From Arthrobacter sp. Edens01 (GTDB taxonomy: Bacteria > Actinomycetota > Actinomycetes > Actinomycetales > Micrococcaceae), in assembly GCF_001307035.1 (NCBI RefSeq), contig NZ_LKIU01000002.1, positions 105,078 to 169,077 on the forward strand: a stretch of 64,000 bases of DNA. The letters are read 5' to 3'. This document shows positions 61,934 through 64,000 of this stretch, piece by piece. The translations under genes and the position numbers were made by a program. The notes under the pieces were generated by a model. The model was not told where the DNA came from. It made no database searches and saw only the letters and a program-made list of their open reading frames with translations. Position 1 is the stretch's first letter. Every line of letters begins with the position of its first letter.

Positions 61934-62926
61934 ATGGTCATCATCGTGATCAATGAAGATGCAGTCCACTCCAAAGCTGCTGATTGGTTGTATGAAGCTA
62001 TCGACCGTGTCGATGGCGACGTACTGCTGGCTAGTCCCTATCTGTCATACGACGTCTGCCGACGGTTGGCTCAGGCAGCCTGCCGATCGGACCATAAGTG
62101 GCAGCTTTATACATGCCTTGATCCCAGTGCTGTAGCAAACGGGTTTTTGCGGACAGATGGCTTGAGGGAGCTTATGGACAGTGGCGTCGATATTCGTCAC
62201 GTCGACAGACTGCATGCCAAGGCATTCGTTGTTGGCGGCCGGGGCTTCCTTGGATCGGCAAATCTGACTGGTGCCGGCCTGGGCAGTTCTGCGGCGCCAA
62301 ATGCCGAGCTAGGTGTTGAGTTGGGGCCCGCCCAGGTTGAATCCACAAGATTGGCCATGAAGACCTGGGCGAGTCACGCAGTCACTGCGGACGACCTCTA
62401 TGAAATCCACAAACTTGCGGAGAATCTAACCCGGGCTGCAAGACCTTCCTCAGGTGAAATGGACAGTGCTTCCGGGTTGGCGCTCGTGGAACGACTCTTG
62501 CTGGATGCCCGGGACGGTGACCGTGCCCTATGGATGAAATCCGAGTACGGTTCCCCAGCGCTGACAAAGTGGCGCAGCGAGTGGTATTTCGGCAGCCCCC
62601 AAAAAGGAATAGGGAAGGGGCGGCCGAGCATTAAACCTGGGGACCTAGTCTTGATCTGCGCCCAAACCAAGGATTGCTATGCCGTCGTGGAAATAACCTC
62701 ACAACCTGAATACCTCCCTCAGGATTATGCCGATGAGCGAGGACATGAAGCGGATCGCTGGCCATGGGTAAGCCGGACTAAACCGCGCTTCGTTCCGGAT
62801 GAATTGCTTGAGCTCAAAGCAGACGAGCTCGTCCGCAGCACGGGGGGACTGCAAAATGGTCATATTCGGTTGCGCCTCGAGCAGTTCACACACGCCGTTC
62901 GGTCACTTGCTCGACTCGTAGCATGA
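61934..62926 (+). CDS. PLD-like nuclease with C-terminal EVE/PUA-like domain
   Basis: A 330-residue two-part protein. Residues 1-170 are a single-HKD phospholipase-D-type domain: GDVLLASPYLSYDVCRRLAQ and the HKD motif RLHAKAFVVGGRGFLGSANL. Such single-motif proteins act as dimers and are often nucleases. Residues about 190-300 look like an EVE/PUA-type barrel: LWMKSEYGSPALTKWRSEWY, IKPGDLVLICAQTKDCYAVV and WPWVSRTKPRF. If so, it may read modified bases. The ATG at 61934 lacks a Shine-Dalgarno. The PLD part is secure, the second part tentative. Confidence 0.72.
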   Translation: MVIIVINEDAVHSKAADWLYEAIDRVDGDVLLASPYLSYDVCRRLAQAACRSDHKWQLYTCLDPSAVANGFLRTDGLRELMDSGVDIRHVDRLHAKAFVVGGRGFLGSANLTGAGLGSSAAPNAELGVELGPAQVESTRLAMKTWASHAVTADDLYEIHKLAENLTRAARPSSGEMDSASGLALVERLLLDARDGDRALWMKSEYGSPALTKWRSEWYFGSPQKGIGKGRPSIKPGDLVLICAQTKDCYAVVEITSQPEYLPQDYADERGHEADRWPWVSRTKPRFVPDELLELKADELVRSTGGLQNGHIRLRLEQFTHAVRSLARLVA

Positions 62927-63156
62927 CGACCGGGGCTCGGCCTGTCTCTGCCCCAGCTGTCCTTCTTATGTCCTTCAGCGGCGGTTCTTCTTCATGTTGC
63001 CTGGGATTTCGAGACGGTGCCCGTAGGAGTGAAAGCGAACTTCTTAATCCAAGTAACTGTGTCTGCTCCGAGGGCCGCACCCCCTGAAAGCGATGAGTTG
63101 AGCCAAGCGATGACTTGCCTATTTGCGGACGTTCATGGACATACCTGGGACCAGAC

Positions 63157-63310
63157 GGCTAACAAGCTAATCGAGAAAAGTGCATGAGCACGGCGGTGGC
63201 GATCACGGTTTTGTCGGCACCGGTAGGGGCGGTCAGGCCCACAGCGGTGCGTCAGCCGTCGCGACAGCATTGGAGACCTCGTGCTGGTAATCAGCCAGCA
63301 CGAATGAACA
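63157..63310 (-). pseudogene. Fragment of a DEAD/DEAH-type helicase
   Basis: Two frames on the minus strand give LADYQHEVSNAVATAD and then RTAVGLTAPTGADKTVIATA. Together they match a helicase motif I region. The frame shifts between them, the Walker Gly is Asp (GADKT), and a stop follows soon after. The region 62927-63330 holds nothing else recognisable. Confidence 0.6.
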
Positions 63311-63330
63311 CAGTCCTTGAGGTCTAGAAA

Positions 63331-63990
63331 ATGGTCGATGCTTTGGAACCTTCACCGCCGTTAATCCACAACATAATGTCGGTTATGTTGTGGATAAGAT
63401 GGTCACCGCAACAGCGGCTGGACTTGCCCAGTGATATGGAAAGTGCACCGGACCAGGAAACAGAGGCGTTCCACCTGGTCAAACTTGGCAACGACATGCT
63501 CACCGAAGTCCGGCAAAGACTCACCCAGCAGGTCCACGGCCGGCGGGGACGATCCATCGACCCGGTCTGGGCCAACCGGCGCCTGCTGTTGCGTGCTGGC
63601 GACACGCTCTCGGACAGGGCCCGGGACAGGCTCAGCACCGTGTTCGCCACGGACGATGCCACCGGGAAGCTGCAGGCGGCTTGGCTGGTCAAAGAACAGC
63701 TCCGGGCCCTGCTTGCCACCGGATCCCTTGCCGACGCGGCAGCCGCGAAAGACCGACTGCAGGCCCTGGTCGAACAATCCGCGCAGCCCGAAACGAACCG
63801 GCTCTGGCGCACCGTCTGCCGATGGTGGAAAGAAATCGAAGTCCTTATCGTCACCGGAGCGACAACAGCAAAAGTGGAGGCAAACAACACCGCGATCAAG
63901 CACATCAAAAGGACGGGCCGGGGGTTCACCAACGCACGCAACTACAAAACGCGTATCCTGTTGCGCAGTGCCGCCAGAACAGTGGCATGA
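63331..63990 (+). pseudogene. ISL3-family transposase, N-terminally truncated
   Basis: Transposase sequence begins at about 63460 (AFHLVKLGNDMLTEVRQRLT) and includes LVKEQLRALLATGSLADAAA and the family C-terminus VEANNTAIKHIKRTGRGFTN with ARNYKTRILLRSA. The N-terminal zinc finger, HTH and first DDE residues are missing. The first 40 codons of the frame read through the palindrome and are not IS sequence. It is an IS remnant; no terminal inverted repeat is seen before it, and the right end may lie just past the window. Confidence 0.8.
63364..63395. repeat. Palindrome beside the transposase fragment
   Basis: ATCCACAACATAA and TTATGTTGTGGAT form a perfect 13-bp stem with a six-base loop, 65 bases before recognisable transposase sequence. 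It may be a terminator, a regulator site or a recombination scar. Confidence 0.7.
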
Positions 63991-64000
63991 ACACCCATCA

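Larger units (their letters stand above)
45930..64000 (+). mobile_element. Integrative element (left part), inserted in the DUF4244 gene
   Basis: Starts at the DUF4244 break, where attL should span about 45,905-45,955, and runs past the right edge. It is led by a large serine integrase and carries nucleases, a toxin-immunity operon, decayed genes and IS debris. Composition varies within it (AT-rich near 51.6-51.8 kb). No phage structural, packaging or conjugation genes are seen in this part. Confidence 0.8.

Noticed and set aside
45974..64000. Complete prophage or conjugative element
   Set aside because: No capsid, terminase, tail, relaxase or type IV secretion gene is visible. Only 'integrative element' is supported for the part seen.

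Overview
The window is high-GC actinobacterial DNA, most likely from Arthrobacter or a close relative in the Micrococcaceae. The gene content points that way: DUF3073, an actinobacterial PurF/PurM pair, a sterol-carrier-family protein, a HAIR-regulated clpB, and a crp/nth/MarP/acs/PonA2 neighbourhood. From memory, that neighbourhood matches the order around Rv3655c-Rv3683 of Mycobacterium tuberculosis.

Bases 1 to about 45,930 are chromosomal backbone. In order they hold a choline/betaine pair (BCCT transporter plus aldehyde dehydrogenase, cut by the left edge), an SRPBCC protein, clpB, a large Ala/Glu-rich membrane protein with a septum-formation-type domain, DUF3073, purM-purF, small conserved proteins, an asparaginase, purD-purC, a RibD-C reductase, an EthD protein, tRNA-Pro(CGG) and a heterodimeric-type ABC exporter pair. 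Then come a metallophosphoesterase, a class A PBP, DUF4177, RidA, a NUDIX protein, Crp/GlxR, a MarP-like membrane protease, aroQ, an MFS transporter, a TetR/Ohr pair, acsA, nth, a CoA-type NUDIX hydrolase, a two-function exonuclease/polymerase, and the Tad pilus genes ssd-tadA-tadB-tadC-DUF4244.

Two insertions break this backbone. (1) A 2,340-bp, one-gene cassette carrying an OafA-type acyltransferase with an SGNH domain sits between the NUDIX gene and the polymerase gene. It is bounded by a perfect 38-bp direct repeat that duplicates the 3' end of the polymerase gene. Removing it puts the two convergent genes stop codon to stop codon. It carries no recombinase. (2) From about 45,930 to the right edge there is an integrative element. 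Its large serine integrase begins about 40 bp from the point where the DUF4244 pilin-like gene loses its conserved C-terminus.

The island cargo reads as conflict genes: three unrelated PD-(D/E)XK-type nucleases (DUF4365-like, NucS-like, Mrr-like), a PLD-type nuclease fused to a possible EVE/PUA-like domain, and a NYN ribonuclease. It also has a contact-toxin operon (WXG-like partner, Tox-REase-5-type toxin, Imm52-type immunity protein), a decayed paralogue of that toxin, a solitary Phd antitoxin, an EcsC-like protein, and two related copies of an unrecognised 'EWW...WAL' family. About 1.5 kb (48.0-49.5 kb) is essentially non-coding and rich in hairpins and short iterated motifs. The right edge holds fragments of a helicase and of an ISL3-family transposase. 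The right end of the island is outside the window.

Also notable are a family of long intergenic palindromes (one is a perfect 60-bp palindrome) at gene ends, and a recurring leaderless promoter pattern in which a TAGNCT-like -10 box ends 6-8 bases before the start codon. Start codons were chosen by eye from Shine-Dalgarno spacing, overlaps and family length. Function calls rest on recognised motifs, not on searches.
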